Source: Arcobacter defluvii (GTDB taxonomy: Bacteria; Campylobacterota; Campylobacteria; Campylobacterales; Arcobacteraceae). From it: a DNA stretch of 64,000 nt. Below the pieces are notes generated by a model. That model was not told where the DNA came from. It did not search any database and saw only the letters and a program-made list of their open reading frames with translations. Location: NCBI RefSeq assembly GCF_013201725.1, contig NZ_CP053835.1, forward strand, positions 2,728,001-2,792,000, in the 5' to 3' direction. How positions within the stretch are numbered: the first letter of the stretch is position 1; each line of letters starts with the position of its first letter. This document shows positions 18,280 through 29,482 of the stretch, piece by piece. The position numbers were made by a program, and so were the translations under genes.

Positions 18280-19488
18280 CTATTTTATAAACTCTTCTTC
18301 TAAAGCAATTATATCTTCAAAAGTTTCTCTTCTTCTAATTAATCTATCTTTTCCATTTTCAATAGCAATTTCAGCAACTTTTCCTCTTGTATTGTAATTA
18401 CTTGACATTGTAAATCCATAAGCTCCTGCGCTATAAATAGCTACTAAATCATTATGTTGTGTTTTTTGTAATTTAATATTTTTAGCAAAAAAATCTCCAC
18501 TTTCACAAACTGGACCAACTAAATTACAATCGCTAAACTCTTGATTATCGTTTAAAACTTCAACTCTATGATAAGCATTATAAAGTGCAGGTCTGATTAA
18601 ATCATTCATTGCACCATCCACAATAACAAATCTTTTATTTCCATTTACTTTTTCGTATAAAACTTTAGTTACAAATGTTCCAGCATTTCCCACCATAAAT
18701 TTTCCTGGTTCACAAACAACTGTAATATCAAGACCAAACATATTTTCCAAAATTGATTGAGCATATTCATTTGTATCAATTAATTTTTCATCTTTATAAA
18801 CAATACCTAATCCTCCACCAACATCAACAAATGATAATTCAATTTTTATAGCTTTCAAATTTCTTACTAAATCTGTAATAATTTTTACAGACTCTTTAAT
18901 TGGTTGAAGTTGAGTTAATTGTGAACCAATATGACAATGCATTCCAACTGGGTCTAAATTTTCACTATTTTTACATTGAATATACATTCTTTTTGCTGTA
19001 TCTATATCAACTCCAAATTTATTTTCATGTAAACCTGTTGAAATATATGGATGTGTTTGTGGGTCAATATTTGGATTTATTCTTATTGAAATTCTTGCTA
19101 TTTTTCCAAGTTCCTTTGCAATTAATTCAACTCTATTTAACTCAGCATCACTTTCAACATTTATCATTAAAATATCAAGTTCAAGTGCTTGTTTTATCTC
19201 TTCATCAATTTTCCCAACACCTGAAAATATAATTTTATATGCTGGAATTCCAACCTTTAAAGCTCTTTTAACTTCGCCAATACTAACACAATCTGCACCT
19301 GCTCCAAGATTTGCCAAATGCTTAATAACGCTTAAATTTGAATTTGCTTTAACTGCATATGCAATTAAAGATTTTCTAGCTCTAAAAGCACCTTTTAATT
19401 CTTCATATTGTTTTGTAATATAATCAAAATCATATACATAATATGGTGTTTGATACTTATTTGCTAACTCTTTAAAATTTATACTCAT
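18280..19488 (-). CDS. lysA: Diaminopimelate decarboxylase
   Basis: The ATG at 19488 is chosen over one four codons earlier because an AGGATG lies at proper spacing before it. The protein is about 402 residues, a fold-type III PLP enzyme that makes lysine from meso-diaminopimelate. The PLP lysine is in LIAYAVKANSN near residue 50. HCHIGSQL, the glycine-rich DVGGGLGIVY, EPGKFMVGNAG and the catalytic cysteine in GPVCESGDFF are all present. It heads the pheA-hisC-dxs run. Confidence 0.95.
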   Translation of the reverse strand: MSINFKELANKYQTPYYVYDFDYITKQYEELKGAFRARKSLIAYAVKANSNLSVIKHLANLGAGADCVSIGEVKRALKVGIPAYKIIFSGVGKIDEEIKQALELDILMINVESDAELNRVELIAKELGKIARISIRINPNIDPQTHPYISTGLHENKFGVDIDTAKRMYIQCKNSENLDPVGMHCHIGSQLTQLQPIKESVKIITDLVRNLKAIKIELSFVDVGGGLGIVYKDEKLIDTNEYAQSILENMFGLDITVVCEPGKFMVGNAGTFVTKVLYEKVNGNKRFVIVDGAMNDLIRPALYNAYHRVEVLNDNQEFSDCNLVGPVCESGDFFAKNIKLQKTQHNDLVAIYSAGAYGFTMSSNYNTRGKVAEIAIENGKDRLIRRRETFEDIIALEEEFIK

Positions 19489-19558
19489 TTTTATAATCAT
19501 CCTATATTTAAAATCTTAATTTAAAATTTCATTAAATTTAAAAATAAAATTTTATTTC

Positions 19559-21116
<1,558 letters not shown>

Positions 21117-21117
21117 A

Positions 21118-22320
21118 TTAAACATCTTCCTCAAGCACAAGAGCTTTAACACCAGGTAATATTTTTCCTTCAATTAATTCTAAAGAAGCTCCACCACCTG
21201 TACTTATAAATGTCATTTCATCTTCATCACCAGTTACTCTAACTAAATCTGCTGTATCTCCACCACCAACTACTGTTGTAGCGAATGAATTAGCAACTGC
21301 ATGAGAAATTTTTGTACTTCCTTTTGCAAATTTATCCATTTCATAAACACCCATTGGTCCATTCCATAAAATAGTATTTGCATCATTTAATGCTTCACTA
21401 AATAAAAGTGCAGATGCTGGTCCAATATCTAATCCCATCCAATCTTTTGGAATTTCTTGAATAGTTACGATTTTTGCTATTGCTTCTGCATCAAAGGCTT
21501 CTGCAGCAACTACATCAACTGGTAAATACAATTTAACACCTAATTGTTTTGCTTCTTGCATTATTTTAATCGCTTCAGGAATTAAATCTTCTTCAACTAA
21601 AGAATTACCAATTTCATGTCCTAATGCCTTTAAAAAGGTAAAGGCCATTCCTCCACCAATAATAATTTTATCAACTTTTGGTACAAGATTATGAAGTGCT
21701 TCTAATTTTCCAGAAACTTTAGAACCACCTACTATTGAAACAAATGGTCTTTTTGGATTATGAACTATATGATGGAAAAATTTAATTTCTTTTGCCATTA
21801 AAAATCCAGCAGCTTTGTGGTTCATATCAAAATATTTTGCAATTCCTTCAACTGATGAATGAGCTCTATGAGAAACTCCAAAAGCATCATTAATATAAAT
21901 TTCTGCCATTGAAGCTAACTTTTTACTTAATTCTTCATCATTTTTAGTTTCACCAACTTCAAATCTCATATTTTCAAGAAGCAGAATTTCTCCAGATTTT
22001 AACTCTTGAGCCATTTTTAATGTCTCATCCGAAATAATACCTGGAGCCATTTTTATATCTTGCTTTAAAAGAATATGTAATCTTTTTGCAATAGGTAATA
22101 AAGAGTATTTTTCTTCATAACCACCTTTTGGTCTTCCAAAATGTGATGCTAAAATAACTGAACAATCATGATCTATACAATATCTAATAGTATTTAATGC
22201 ACTTCTAATTCTTCTATCATCTGTAATATTGTTATACTCGTCCATTGGAACGTTAAAATCACATCTAATGAAAACTTTTTTACCTGTGATATCAATATTT
22301 TTGATTTCTTGTAATTTCAA
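21118..22320 (-). CDS. pgk: Phosphoglycerate kinase
   Basis: A 400-residue, two-domain kinase of glycolysis and gluconeogenesis. It begins [25 protein letters not shown], the signature substrate-binding block. [40 protein letters not shown] and [12 protein letters not shown] of the nucleotide domain are all visible. Length is normal. gap lies 18 bp upstream and tpiA follows: a gap-pgk-tpiA-fabI operon. Confidence 0.97.
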   Translation of the reverse strand: MKLQEIKNIDITGKKVFIRCDFNVPMDEYNNITDDRRIRSALNTIRYCIDHDCSVILASHFGRPKGGYEEKYSLLPIAKRLHILLKQDIKMAPGIISDETLKMAQELKSGEILLLENMRFEVGETKNDEELSKKLASMAEIYINDAFGVSHRAHSSVEGIAKYFDMNHKAAGFLMAKEIKFFHHIVHNPKRPFVSIVGGSKVSGKLEALHNLVPKVDKIIIGGGMAFTFLKALGHEIGNSLVEEDLIPEAIKIMQEAKQLGVKLYLPVDVVAAEAFDAEAIAKIVTIQEIPKDWMGLDIGPASALLFSEALNDANTILWNGPMGVYEMDKFAKGSTKISHAVANSFATTVVGGGDTADLVRVTGDEDEMTFISTGGGASLELIEGKILPGVKALVLEEDV

Positions 22321-22338
22321 TTTATATCCTTGAAAAAA

Positions 22339-23334
22339 TTATTTTGTAGCTATGTGAACACCCATGTCCACTAATCTTGTTGAGTATCCCCATTCATTGT
22401 CATACCAAGATAAAATTTTTACCATGTTTCCTTCAATAACTTGAATTGTATCTAAAGGAACTACTGTAGATAATGTTTCACCATTGAAATCTGAACTTAC
22501 TCTATACTCTTCATCTATACCTAAAATACCTTTTAAATTACCCTCAGCAGATGCTTTAAATGCTTCACATACTTCTTCTAAAGTTACATCTTTTTTAAGT
22601 GTTACAGTTAAATCAACTAAAGATACATTTGGTGTTGGAACTCTAATTGCTTGACCGTTTAATTTACCTTTTAAATGTGGCATTACTTTTCCAATAGCTT
22701 TAGCAGCACCTGTGCTTGAAGGAGTTAAGTTAGTTGCCCCAGCTCTTCCTTTTCTTGGATCTTTTTTATCTTTTGCATCTAAAATTGGTTGAGATGAAGT
22801 ATATGAGTGGATTGTAGTCATTAAACCTTTTTCAATTCCAAATGCATCATCTAATACTTTTGCTACAGGAGCTAAACCATTTGTAGTACAAGAAGCATTT
22901 GATACAATTGGTTGTCCAGCATATGTATTTTCATTTGCACCAATTACAAATGTTGGTGTATCATCTTTTGCAGGTGCTGAAATAACAACTTTTTTTACAC
23001 CATTATCAATATATGCTTGGCAAGATTCTTGAGTTAAAAATGCTCCTGTGCATTCTAAAACAACATCTACACCATATGCAGCAAAATCAATTTTAGAAGG
23101 GTCTCTTTCACTTAATAACTTAGCTTTATCTTTACCAATATAAATATATCCATCTTCAACTTTTACATCAAGTTTTGGTCCGTGAACTGTATCATATTTT
23201 AAATTATATTGGATCATTTCTTCACTACCACTAGCATTTGCAGCTACTAACTCAACATCGTTTCGACTTGCAATTATTCTTGCTACGCATCTTCCGATTC
23301 TTCCTAAACCATTTATTGCAACTTTAACAGCCAT
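22339..23334 (-). CDS. gap: Glyceraldehyde-3-phosphate dehydrogenase
   Basis: A 331-residue NAD(P)-dependent enzyme. The Rossmann motif AINGLGRIGRCVAR is at the N-terminus. The catalytic cysteine sits in SNASCTTNGLAP near residue 148. KVMPHLKGKLNGQAIRVPTPNVSLVDL and WYDNEWGYSTRLVDM complete the pattern. It is the first gene of the minus-strand glycolysis operon and diverges from nadD across 90 bp. Confidence 0.97.
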   Translation of the reverse strand: MAVKVAINGLGRIGRCVARIIASRNDVELVAANASGSEEMIQYNLKYDTVHGPKLDVKVEDGYIYIGKDKAKLLSERDPSKIDFAAYGVDVVLECTGAFLTQESCQAYIDNGVKKVVISAPAKDDTPTFVIGANENTYAGQPIVSNASCTTNGLAPVAKVLDDAFGIEKGLMTTIHSYTSSQPILDAKDKKDPRKGRAGATNLTPSSTGAAKAIGKVMPHLKGKLNGQAIRVPTPNVSLVDLTVTLKKDVTLEEVCEAFKASAEGNLKGILGIDEEYRVSSDFNGETLSTVVPLDTIQVIEGNMVKILSWYDNEWGYSTRLVDMGVHIATK

Positions 23335-23424
23335 TTGTTCCCTTTAATATAAATCTAAATGGTAGATATTTTATCGAAAAATTGCTATAATAATATTTAA
23401 GTATATTACAAAGGTTTTAAATAG

Positions 23425-23964
23425 GTGCGAATTGCAATATTTGGTGGTAGTTTTGACCCAGTTCATATAGCTCATGTTGCTATTGTTGAGGCTGCTTTAG
23501 AAAATCTAAATATTGATAAATTAATTATTGTTCCTACTTATTTAAATCCCTTTAAAAATAGCTTTTATTTAAAACCAGAAATTAGATTTGAATTACTTAC
23601 AAAAGTTTTTCAAAAATTTAAAAAAGTTGAAATTTCTAATTATGAAATAAATCAGAAAAAAGTAAGTTATACAGTTGATACTGTAAATTATTTAAATAGT
23701 TTATATCAGCCAACTAAAATATATTTTATTTTAGGTGAAGATAATATTGAAAATTTAGATAAATGGTACAAAATTAATGACTTAAAAAAAATGGTTGAAT
23801 TTGTAGTAGCAACAAGAAAAGGTTTTGAATCAAATAAAGCAAAAGAATTTAAAATTTTGGATATAAATATTGATATTAGTTCAACTTTATTAAGAGAACA
23901 TATTGATATGAATTATGTTCCAATTGAAATTAAAGATGATATATTAAATCTTAAAAAAGGGTAA
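23425..23964 (+). CDS. nadD: Nicotinate-nucleotide adenylyltransferase
   Basis: A 179-residue enzyme with a GTG start, forming nicotinate adenine dinucleotide in NAD synthesis. It begins RIAIFGGSFDPVHIAHVAIVE, the GGSFDPxHxGH nucleotidyltransferase motif, and ends with ISSTLLREHI, the ISSTxIR signature. It is slightly shorter than the usual 190-215 residues. rsfS follows after 6 bp, the common nadD-rsfS pairing. Confidence 0.92.
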   Translation: MRIAIFGGSFDPVHIAHVAIVEAALENLNIDKLIIVPTYLNPFKNSFYLKPEIRFELLTKVFQKFKKVEISNYEINQKKVSYTVDTVNYLNSLYQPTKIYFILGEDNIENLDKWYKINDLKKMVEFVVATRKGFESNKAKEFKILDINIDISSTLLREHIDMNYVPIEIKDDILNLKKG

Positions 23965-23970
23965 AAGTTT

Positions 23971-24297
23971 TTGAATACAAGATTAGAAAACATAAAAAAA
24001 ATATTAGATGACAAAAAAGCGGAAAATATAGAGATTATTGATTTAACATCAAAAGACTATATTGTTGATTATGTTGTAATTGCAACAACATTAAATCCAA
24101 AACATGGTTTTGCATTATTAAACTACTTAAAAAGTGATTTAAAACCACAAGGTGAAGAGTTCTTAAGAGTTGATGAAGATGATGAATGGACAATCATTGA
24201 TTTAGGTGATATTTTTATACATTTAATGAGTGAAAAATATAGAACAAAATACTCTTTAGAAGAGTTTCTTCATACTTTAGGAAATAAAGAGTTATAA
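23971..24297 (+). CDS. rsfS: Ribosomal silencing factor
   Basis: A 108-residue protein with a TTG start. It has the family pattern ENIEIIDLTSKDYIVDYVVIATTLNPKHGFALLNYLK, then WTIIDLGDIFIHLMSEKYRTKYSLEEFL at the C-terminus. RsfS binds ribosomal protein L14 and keeps subunits apart when nutrients are low. The gene follows nadD directly and is followed by a hairpin shared with the convergent argS unit. Confidence 0.92.
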   Translation: MNTRLENIKKILDDKKAENIEIIDLTSKDYIVDYVVIATTLNPKHGFALLNYLKSDLKPQGEEFLRVDEDDEWTIIDLGDIFIHLMSEKYRTKYSLEEFLHTLGNKEL

Positions 24298-24302
24298 AAA
24301 AA

Positions 24303-24325
24303 GGAAGAAAATTTACTTTTCTTCC
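24303..24325 (-). terminator. Terminator of the argS transcript
   Basis: A 9-bp perfect stem (ggaagaaaa / ttttcttcc) with a 5-nt loop. On the minus strand it is followed by seven T residues. The stop codon of the small 41-residue ORF lies in the loop, so translation ends inside the terminator. Confidence 0.8.
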
Positions 24326-24438
24326 CCTCCTCTTAAAAGCTTATTGTAATTGGATGCTGCATCTCTTGCTCCACCCATATTACCAGTATAAATCGCATAA
24401 CAAACTATAATAATTAGAATCCCAATTACCCATTTCAT
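24313..24438 (-). CDS. Small single-TM protein (41 residues)
   Basis: The ATG overlaps the argS stop (TAATG), a typical coupling signal. The product begins MKWVIGILIIIVCYAIYTG, a single membrane helix, followed by a polar tail ending LLRGGEEK. It ends within the terminator of the transcript. The size, start overlap and clean hydrophobic-then-polar layout argue for a real gene. The function is unknown. Confidence 0.65.
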   Translation of the reverse strand: MKWVIGILIIIVCYAIYTGNMGGARDAASNYNKLLRGGEEK

Positions 24439-26027
24439 TACATTATATCCTTAGCCTTAATCCCTAATAAAGATAATCCAACATTTATACTTAATGCTGC
24501 CATTGATAATACTTTTAAATATAAATTTTGTTCATCACTCCCAATAACTTTATGCTCATTGTAGAATTTATGAACTGATGAAGCAAGATTATATAAGTAT
24601 TCAGTTATTTTTTGCATATCTCTTTTTGTAAATGCTTCACTTAATATTGATTCAAGAAGTAATGATTCATAAACTAAATTTAATCCATCTTGATTTAAAT
24701 TATCAAAATTTATATTTTCAATATCTTTTGTCGTAATTCCTGCTTTTACAAAAACTTGATTAATTCTAGCATGAGCATAATTTATATAAAAAATTGGATT
24801 TGATGAATCTTGATTTTTTAACATATCAATATCAAATTCTAAATGAGTGTCACTTTTTCTTGTTAAGAAAATAAATCTTAAAGCATCTGGACCTATTTCT
24901 TCAGTAATATCTGACATCAATATAACATTTCCAGCACGTTTACTCATTTTATAAGGTTCACCACCTTTTAGTAATTGTACCATTTGAGACAAAATAACTT
25001 CAAGTTTTGAAGAATCATTTCCTAAAAATTCAATTGCTGCTTTTACCCTTGGAATATATCCATGATGATCTGCACCCCAAATATTTATATATCTATCATA
25101 ATTTCTATCGTATTTATCTTTATGATAAATAATATCTCCAGCTAAATATGTTGGAATACCATTATCTCTTACAACTACTCTATCTGAATCATCACCATAT
25201 TGAGTAGATTTTAAATAAATCTTGTCATTTTTTTCATATAAAGAACCATTATCTTCAAGTACTTTTTTTGTTTCATCCCATGCATAATATAAAGATTTCT
25301 CAGAAACAAAATTTTCAAATTCAATACCTAAATCTTTTAAATCTTTAATGATGATTTTCATCACTTCATCTTTTCCAAATCTAGCCATTTCTTTAAATCT
25401 AGATTCATCATAAAAAATCTCATTTCCATGTGTTTCTTGAATTTGTTTAGCTATATCTATTAAATAGTCACCTCGATAATAAGTTTCTGGATATTCAACA
25501 TTTTCATTTAATAAAAAATCTCTTGCAGCTAAAGAAATAGATAGTCCTAACATATCCATTTGCGCACCAGCATCATTTATATAATATTCTGTTGTAATAT
25601 CATAACCTAAATATCTTCCAACACGAGCAAGAGTATCTCCTGCAATTGCTCCTCTTGCATGACCAATATGAAGTGGTCCAGTTGGATTTGCAGAAACATA
25701 TTCTAATAAGATTTTTTCATCTTTTTTATTTTGTTTTGCGAAATCTTCTTTTTGAGTTAAAGCTTTATCAACTAATGATTGTAAAAAAGAGTTTGATAAT
25801 TTAAAATTTATAAACCCTTTTACAGCTTCAACTTTTTCAAACATCTGACAATCATCAAATTTTGAAACTAATTCATCTGCAATAGCCATTGGTGATTTTT
25901 TCAACTCTTTTGCTAAAGAAAATGCAACTGGAGTTGCATAATGTCCCAAAGATATATCCTTAGGTTTTTCCAAAACAAGACTTATTTCTAATGTTTTTTC
26001 AATAAATTCTTTTACTAAATTTTGCAA
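24438..26027 (-). CDS. argS: Arginine--tRNA ligase
   Basis: A 529-residue class I aminoacyl-tRNA synthetase. The HIGH-type motif is PTGPLHIGHARGA near residues 110-122, and the KMSKR-type loop is PYKMSKRAGN near residue 355. The C-terminal DALR anticodon-binding domain contains YAHARINQVF. Length is normal for the short bacterial form. tatA lies 9 bp upstream on the same strand. Confidence 0.97.
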   Translation of the reverse strand: MQNLVKEFIEKTLEISLVLEKPKDISLGHYATPVAFSLAKELKKSPMAIADELVSKFDDCQMFEKVEAVKGFINFKLSNSFLQSLVDKALTQKEDFAKQNKKDEKILLEYVSANPTGPLHIGHARGAIAGDTLARVGRYLGYDITTEYYINDAGAQMDMLGLSISLAARDFLLNENVEYPETYYRGDYLIDIAKQIQETHGNEIFYDESRFKEMARFGKDEVMKIIIKDLKDLGIEFENFVSEKSLYYAWDETKKVLEDNGSLYEKNDKIYLKSTQYGDDSDRVVVRDNGIPTYLAGDIIYHKDKYDRNYDRYINIWGADHHGYIPRVKAAIEFLGNDSSKLEVILSQMVQLLKGGEPYKMSKRAGNVILMSDITEEIGPDALRFIFLTRKSDTHLEFDIDMLKNQDSSNPIFYINYAHARINQVFVKAGITTKDIENINFDNLNQDGLNLVYESLLLESILSEAFTKRDMQKITEYLYNLASSVHKFYNEHKVIGSDEQNLYLKVLSMAALSINVGLSLLGIKAKDIM

Positions 26028-26036
26028 TACTTTCTC

Positions 26037-26267
26037 TTATGATTGTTTTGTTTCATTTTTATCAGTTGCATTTACTTCTGATTTTTTTTCAATTTCATCA
26101 ACTTTTTTTGCATCTGCTATTTCATCTTCATCATCTTTAACAGCTTTTTTAAAGTTTTTGATTCCTGAACCTAATCCCTTAGCTAGTTCTGGTATTTTCT
26201 TACCACCAAATAATAGTAATACAACTAATGCAATTAATAACCATTCCATACCACCTGGCATACTCAT
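26037..26267 (-). CDS. tatA: Sec-independent translocase protein TatA
   Basis: A 76-residue protein: a short N-terminus, one membrane helix ([37 protein letters not shown]), the [14 protein letters not shown] hinge and amphipathic helix of TatA, then an acidic/basic polar tail. TatA forms the pore of the twin-arginine export path for folded proteins. tatB and tatC are not in the window. Confidence 0.93.
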   Translation of the reverse strand: MSMPGGMEWLLIALVVLLLFGGKKIPELAKGLGSGIKNFKKAVKDDEDEIADAKKVDEIEKKSEVNATDKNETKQS

Positions 26268-26337
26268 GACTTATCCTTATTATATTGATTTTGTGGAGCA
26301 TTATAACTATATAATGCTTAAAAAAATTTTGAGTAAT

Positions 26338-26724
26338 TTACTTAAGAAAAAATTGGATTAATTTATATCCACTACCTGCTGCGATAATTGTACCGATTAA
26401 ATTTGATAAGATATTCAAAATTGCTAAATAAATTGAGGTACTAAAAAGTAAATATGTTTCAATTGCAAATGTAGAATATGTAGTTAATGCACCTAGAAAT
26501 CCAGTTGTTAAAAAAGCTTTTACATTTACAGAAACTGTAAAATGAGAAAAGTATGCAAATAGTACACCAATAATAAATGAACCAACTAGATTTACTAGTA
26601 AAATTCCTAAAGGAAATTCTATAGAAAAATACCTATTTGTAAAATGAACAGCATAAGCTCTTACAATTGCACCTAAGAATCCTCCTAGTCCAATTGCTAA
26701 GATTGTTTGCCAGCTAAGAGACAT
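26338..26724 (-). CDS. crcB: Fluoride ion channel CrcB
   Basis: The ATG at 26724 (MSLSWQTILAIGLGG) fits CrcB better than the in-frame ATG ten codons earlier. The product is 128 residues with four membrane segments. GGFLGAIVRAY near the N-terminus, the asparagine region GILLVNLVGSFIIG, and TTGFLGALTTYSTFAIE near residue 75 with its Phe box are the family's signature. It is a dual-topology fluoride channel. Its start overlaps the end of plsC by about 11 bp. Confidence 0.93.
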   Translation of the reverse strand: MSLSWQTILAIGLGGFLGAIVRAYAVHFTNRYFSIEFPLGILLVNLVGSFIIGVLFAYFSHFTVSVNVKAFLTTGFLGALTTYSTFAIETYLLFSTSIYLAILNILSNLIGTIIAAGSGYKLIQFFLK

Positions 26725-27409
26725 AATTATTGCACTCTTTATCAAAGACTTCATTCATTTTTATTTCCGTATCTTCAAACCATGATGTCTCTTTTGATGC
26801 TAGAACTGGTTCTAAAAAAATGACTTTTACAATTCCAGGTGTTGCTTTTAAACTTTTAGAATCAACAATATTTCTTGTATTAAATAAAATTATTGGTTGA
26901 ACTCTTAAGTTATATTTATTTGCAACTATTTTAGCTCCTGGTTTAAAACTTCCCATTTTTTTACCATTACTTCTTGTGCCTTCTGGGAACATTGCAATTG
27001 GTCTACCCTTGTCTAATCTATCTTTTGTCTCTTTTAATAAAGTAATTATTCCAGCTTTATTTTCTCTATCTATGCTTATCATTCTTGGAGCTTTTATGAT
27101 ATGCCCAAAAAAGAATAAATCTGTAATCTCTTTTTTTGCAACCCAAGCTAAATCTCGAGAATGAATATATTCAATTACTATAATATCAAGTAAAGATTGA
27201 TGATTCATGATTAACATATCACATGATTCATCAAGTTTTCCTTCAATTTCTAGTTTAATTCCTAAAACAAACATTTGGAAAGTCATCCAAATTTTTATTA
27301 CTTTATGTGTATGATTTTTAAATATATACATAAATAAGACTGTAACTGCAACCGTAATAGAAAATTGTATAAAAAGTATAATTCCTCTAATTCTCGCCAA
27401 AACTCTCAT
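26714..27409 (-). CDS. plsC: 1-acyl-sn-glycerol-3-phosphate acyltransferase
   Basis: A 231-residue membrane-associated acyltransferase with one N-terminal hydrophobic segment. It has the catalytic HX4D motif as MNHQSLLD near residues 70-76, the substrate motif MFPEGTRSNG near residues 138-147, and the VQPIILFNT block near residue 172. It makes phosphatidic acid in phospholipid synthesis. It overlaps the upstream gene by 23 bp and crcB downstream. Confidence 0.93.
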   Translation of the reverse strand: MRVLARIRGIILFIQFSITVAVTVLFMYIFKNHTHKVIKIWMTFQMFVLGIKLEIEGKLDESCDMLIMNHQSLLDIIVIEYIHSRDLAWVAKKEITDLFFFGHIIKAPRMISIDRENKAGIITLLKETKDRLDKGRPIAMFPEGTRSNGKKMGSFKPGAKIVANKYNLRVQPIILFNTRNIVDSKSLKATPGIVKVIFLEPVLASKETSWFEDTEIKMNEVFDKECNNYVS

Positions 27410-28463
27410 CCTTTATCCAACCAATAAAATCATTATCTAAGCCAAGAACTTTGATGAAACCATTTTTTCTTTGTAGAACTTCAACTTTTTGTTCATTTTC
27501 AACTTTAAAAAAGATTGTAGAATTTTTTGTTGGTAAAATATAAACAAAAGAATCCTTTTTTACTACGCCTTTACTATTTGGTAAATTATAAAGTATCGCA
27601 ATGATAAATGATATTAATGTTAAGATCAAAAACCATTTATTTCTTTTCCAAATAAGTAATATAAATAAAAATACAAAAATCACAATAGCTGCAACTTTTT
27701 TGTATCTTTCAAAAGTAGAATCATTTGGATTTAAATCTGTTTGAGTACTAACTAATTCATTTTGTAAAATTAATGGAATTTTTACATCTTTGAAACTTTT
27801 TGTCATTGAATTGTAATATGTAAATATTAAGTTTTTTTGATAAATAGGTGTTACAAAATAATAAACTAAATTTTGCGTTCCTTCCCATTCTTTTAAATTT
27901 GAAATTCCTTGTTCTTCAATATTTTTTAATTTAAAATCTTCTAAATTTGAATTTAAAGCATCAATATCAATTATTGTTAATGCTTCTTTATTATTATATT
28001 GCTTTGTTTTATATGCCTTTAACAAAATATTATCTGCAATTATATTTGAAAATCTTTCATCACCTTTTCCTATATCTGAATATCTAATAGGAGTTGCAGA
28101 TAATTCACTTACATCAATTAAAGAATCATTACTCCATAATTTTACTTCAATATCTGGAAGTTTAAAATTTCCTGCTTTTACTTTAAAATAATAACTATTT
28201 TCATAAGTATCATTAGATATCTTTTCCCATTCACTATTTGAATTTAAAACTGTAATATTTGAAGAATTTGTAAAAGTAGTAGACAGCTTATCAAAATTAT
28301 CAGTAGTAATTAATGCTTTTATAACAACTTCAAATTTTTGATTTTTATAAACGTTACTAGGAATTTTTTTATAAGATAAATATAAATTTTTGGCAGCAAA
28401 AAGATTTACTGAAAAAAGAATATTAAATAATAAGATAAATAGAAATATTTTTTTCATTTTCAT
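27387..28463 (-). CDS. BatD-like exported membrane protein with SH3-like tail
   Basis: A 358-residue protein. A signal peptide (KIFLFILLFNILFSVNLFAA) leads to a beta-rich periplasmic part (about 22-240) with the style of oxygen-tolerance protein BatD (YKNQKFEVVIKALITT). Two membrane helices follow (about 255-272 and 277-295). A C-terminal stretch, KVEVLQRKNGFIKVLGLDNDFIGWIKDES, looks like a small bacterial SH3-type domain. I infer an envelope role; the partner genes of Bat systems are not next to it. Confidence 0.6.
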   Translation of the reverse strand: MKMKKIFLFILLFNILFSVNLFAAKNLYLSYKKIPSNVYKNQKFEVVIKALITTDNFDKLSTTFTNSSNITVLNSNSEWEKISNDTYENSYYFKVKAGNFKLPDIEVKLWSNDSLIDVSELSATPIRYSDIGKGDERFSNIIADNILLKAYKTKQYNNKEALTIIDIDALNSNLEDFKLKNIEEQGISNLKEWEGTQNLVYYFVTPIYQKNLIFTYYNSMTKSFKDVKIPLILQNELVSTQTDLNPNDSTFERYKKVAAIVIFVFLFILLIWKRNKWFLILTLISFIIAILYNLPNSKGVVKKDSFVYILPTKNSTIFFKVENEQKVEVLQRKNGFIKVLGLDNDFIGWIKDESFGEN

Positions 28464-28470
28464 TTTTACA

Positions 28471-28493
28471 TAAAGAGATTTGTCATCTCTTTA
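28471..28493 (-). terminator. Hairpin after purQ
   Basis: An 8-bp stem (taaagaga / tctcttta) with a 7-nt loop that includes the purQ stop codon. It lies just before the start of the BatD-like gene, so it may attenuate rather than fully stop transcription. Confidence 0.5.
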
Positions 28494-29162
28494 TTGTAAA
28501 AAACCCTTCAGCATATTTACTCCATCAGTTGAACCTAATATCTCTTCAATAGCTCGCTCAGGATGAGGCATTAAACCAAAAACATTTCTTTCTTTATTAC
28601 AAATTCCTGCGATATTAGAAACTGAACCATTCATATTTACTAAATTTCCATCTTTATCGCAATATTTTAAAAGGATTTGATTATTTTTTTCTAACTCTTT
28701 TAAACCTTCTGCATCAATATAATAATTTCCATCATGATGAGCAACTGGAATATTCAAAACTTCATCTTTTTTTGTTAAAGATAAAAATGTATTATCAGTA
28801 TTAATTACTTTTAAAGTATGATATTTAGAAATAAAATGTAAAGAATCATTCCTTTTCATAGCACCAGGTAACAATCCTGCTTCTAATAAAATTTGAAATC
28901 CATTACAAATTCCTAAAACTTTTCCACCTTTTGCAGCATATTCTTGAACTGATTCCATAACATTTGCAAATCTGGCAATCGCACCACTTCTTAAATAATC
29001 ACCATAAGAAAAGCCACCAGGAATTACTAATAAATCAGTATCAGAAGGTATTTTTTTTTCTTTATGCCAAATAACTTCTACATCACAACCTAACTTTTCA
29101 AAAGCATATTTTGTATCATATTCACAGTTTGTTCCAGGAAATTGTAATACTGAAATTTTCAT
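28491..29162 (-). CDS. purQ: Phosphoribosylformylglycinamidine synthase subunit PurQ
   Basis: A 223-residue class I glutamine amidotransferase. It starts ISVLQFPGTNCEYDT, has PGGFSYGDYLRSGAIA, the nucleophile cysteine in LGICNGFQILLEAGLLPGA near residue 86, and the His-Glu pair in GLMPHPERAIEE. It supplies ammonia for the fourth purine step together with PurS and PurL. purS precedes it by 1 bp; purL is not in the window. Confidence 0.97.
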   Translation of the reverse strand: MKISVLQFPGTNCEYDTKYAFEKLGCDVEVIWHKEKKIPSDTDLLVIPGGFSYGDYLRSGAIARFANVMESVQEYAAKGGKVLGICNGFQILLEAGLLPGAMKRNDSLHFISKYHTLKVINTDNTFLSLTKKDEVLNIPVAHHDGNYYIDAEGLKELEKNNQILLKYCDKDGNLVNMNGSVSNIAGICNKERNVFGLMPHPERAIEEILGSTDGVNMLKGFLQ

Positions 29163-29163
29163 A

Positions 29164-29409
29164 TTAACCTACTATTTGTATATTATAATCTTCAATTACT
29201 GTATTTGCTAAAAGTTTTTCACACATTTTAGTAACTTCAGCTCTTGCTTCTTCTTCATTTGAAGAGTTTAATTCAATGATAATTTGTTTACCAATTCTTA
29301 CATCTTTAACAATCTCTTTAAAACCTAATGTATCTAAAGCATGATGAGTTGCTTTACCTTGATCATCAAGAACACCTTGTTTTAATCCTACATTTACAAT
29401 TGCTTTCAT
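29164..29409 (-). CDS. purS: Phosphoribosylformylglycinamidine synthase subunit PurS
   Basis: An 81-residue protein with the PurS pattern VNVGLKQGVLDDQGKATHHALDTLGF and VRIGKQIIIEL. It is the small bridging subunit of the PurLQS complex. It forms a tight unit with purQ and lies 73 bp after purC on the same strand. Confidence 0.95.
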   Translation of the reverse strand: MKAIVNVGLKQGVLDDQGKATHHALDTLGFKEIVKDVRIGKQIIIELNSSNEEEARAEVTKMCEKLLANTVIEDYNIQIVG

Positions 29410-29482
29410 TTGTCACCTTCAATTTATTTTTTTGCGATTATATCTAAAACTGCCTTATAGCAATTTAGCTCTTTTAAGCCTA

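Noticed and set aside
18900-19232. Plus-strand 110-residue frame over lysA
   Set aside because: Lies within a strongly supported gene and has shadow-like composition.
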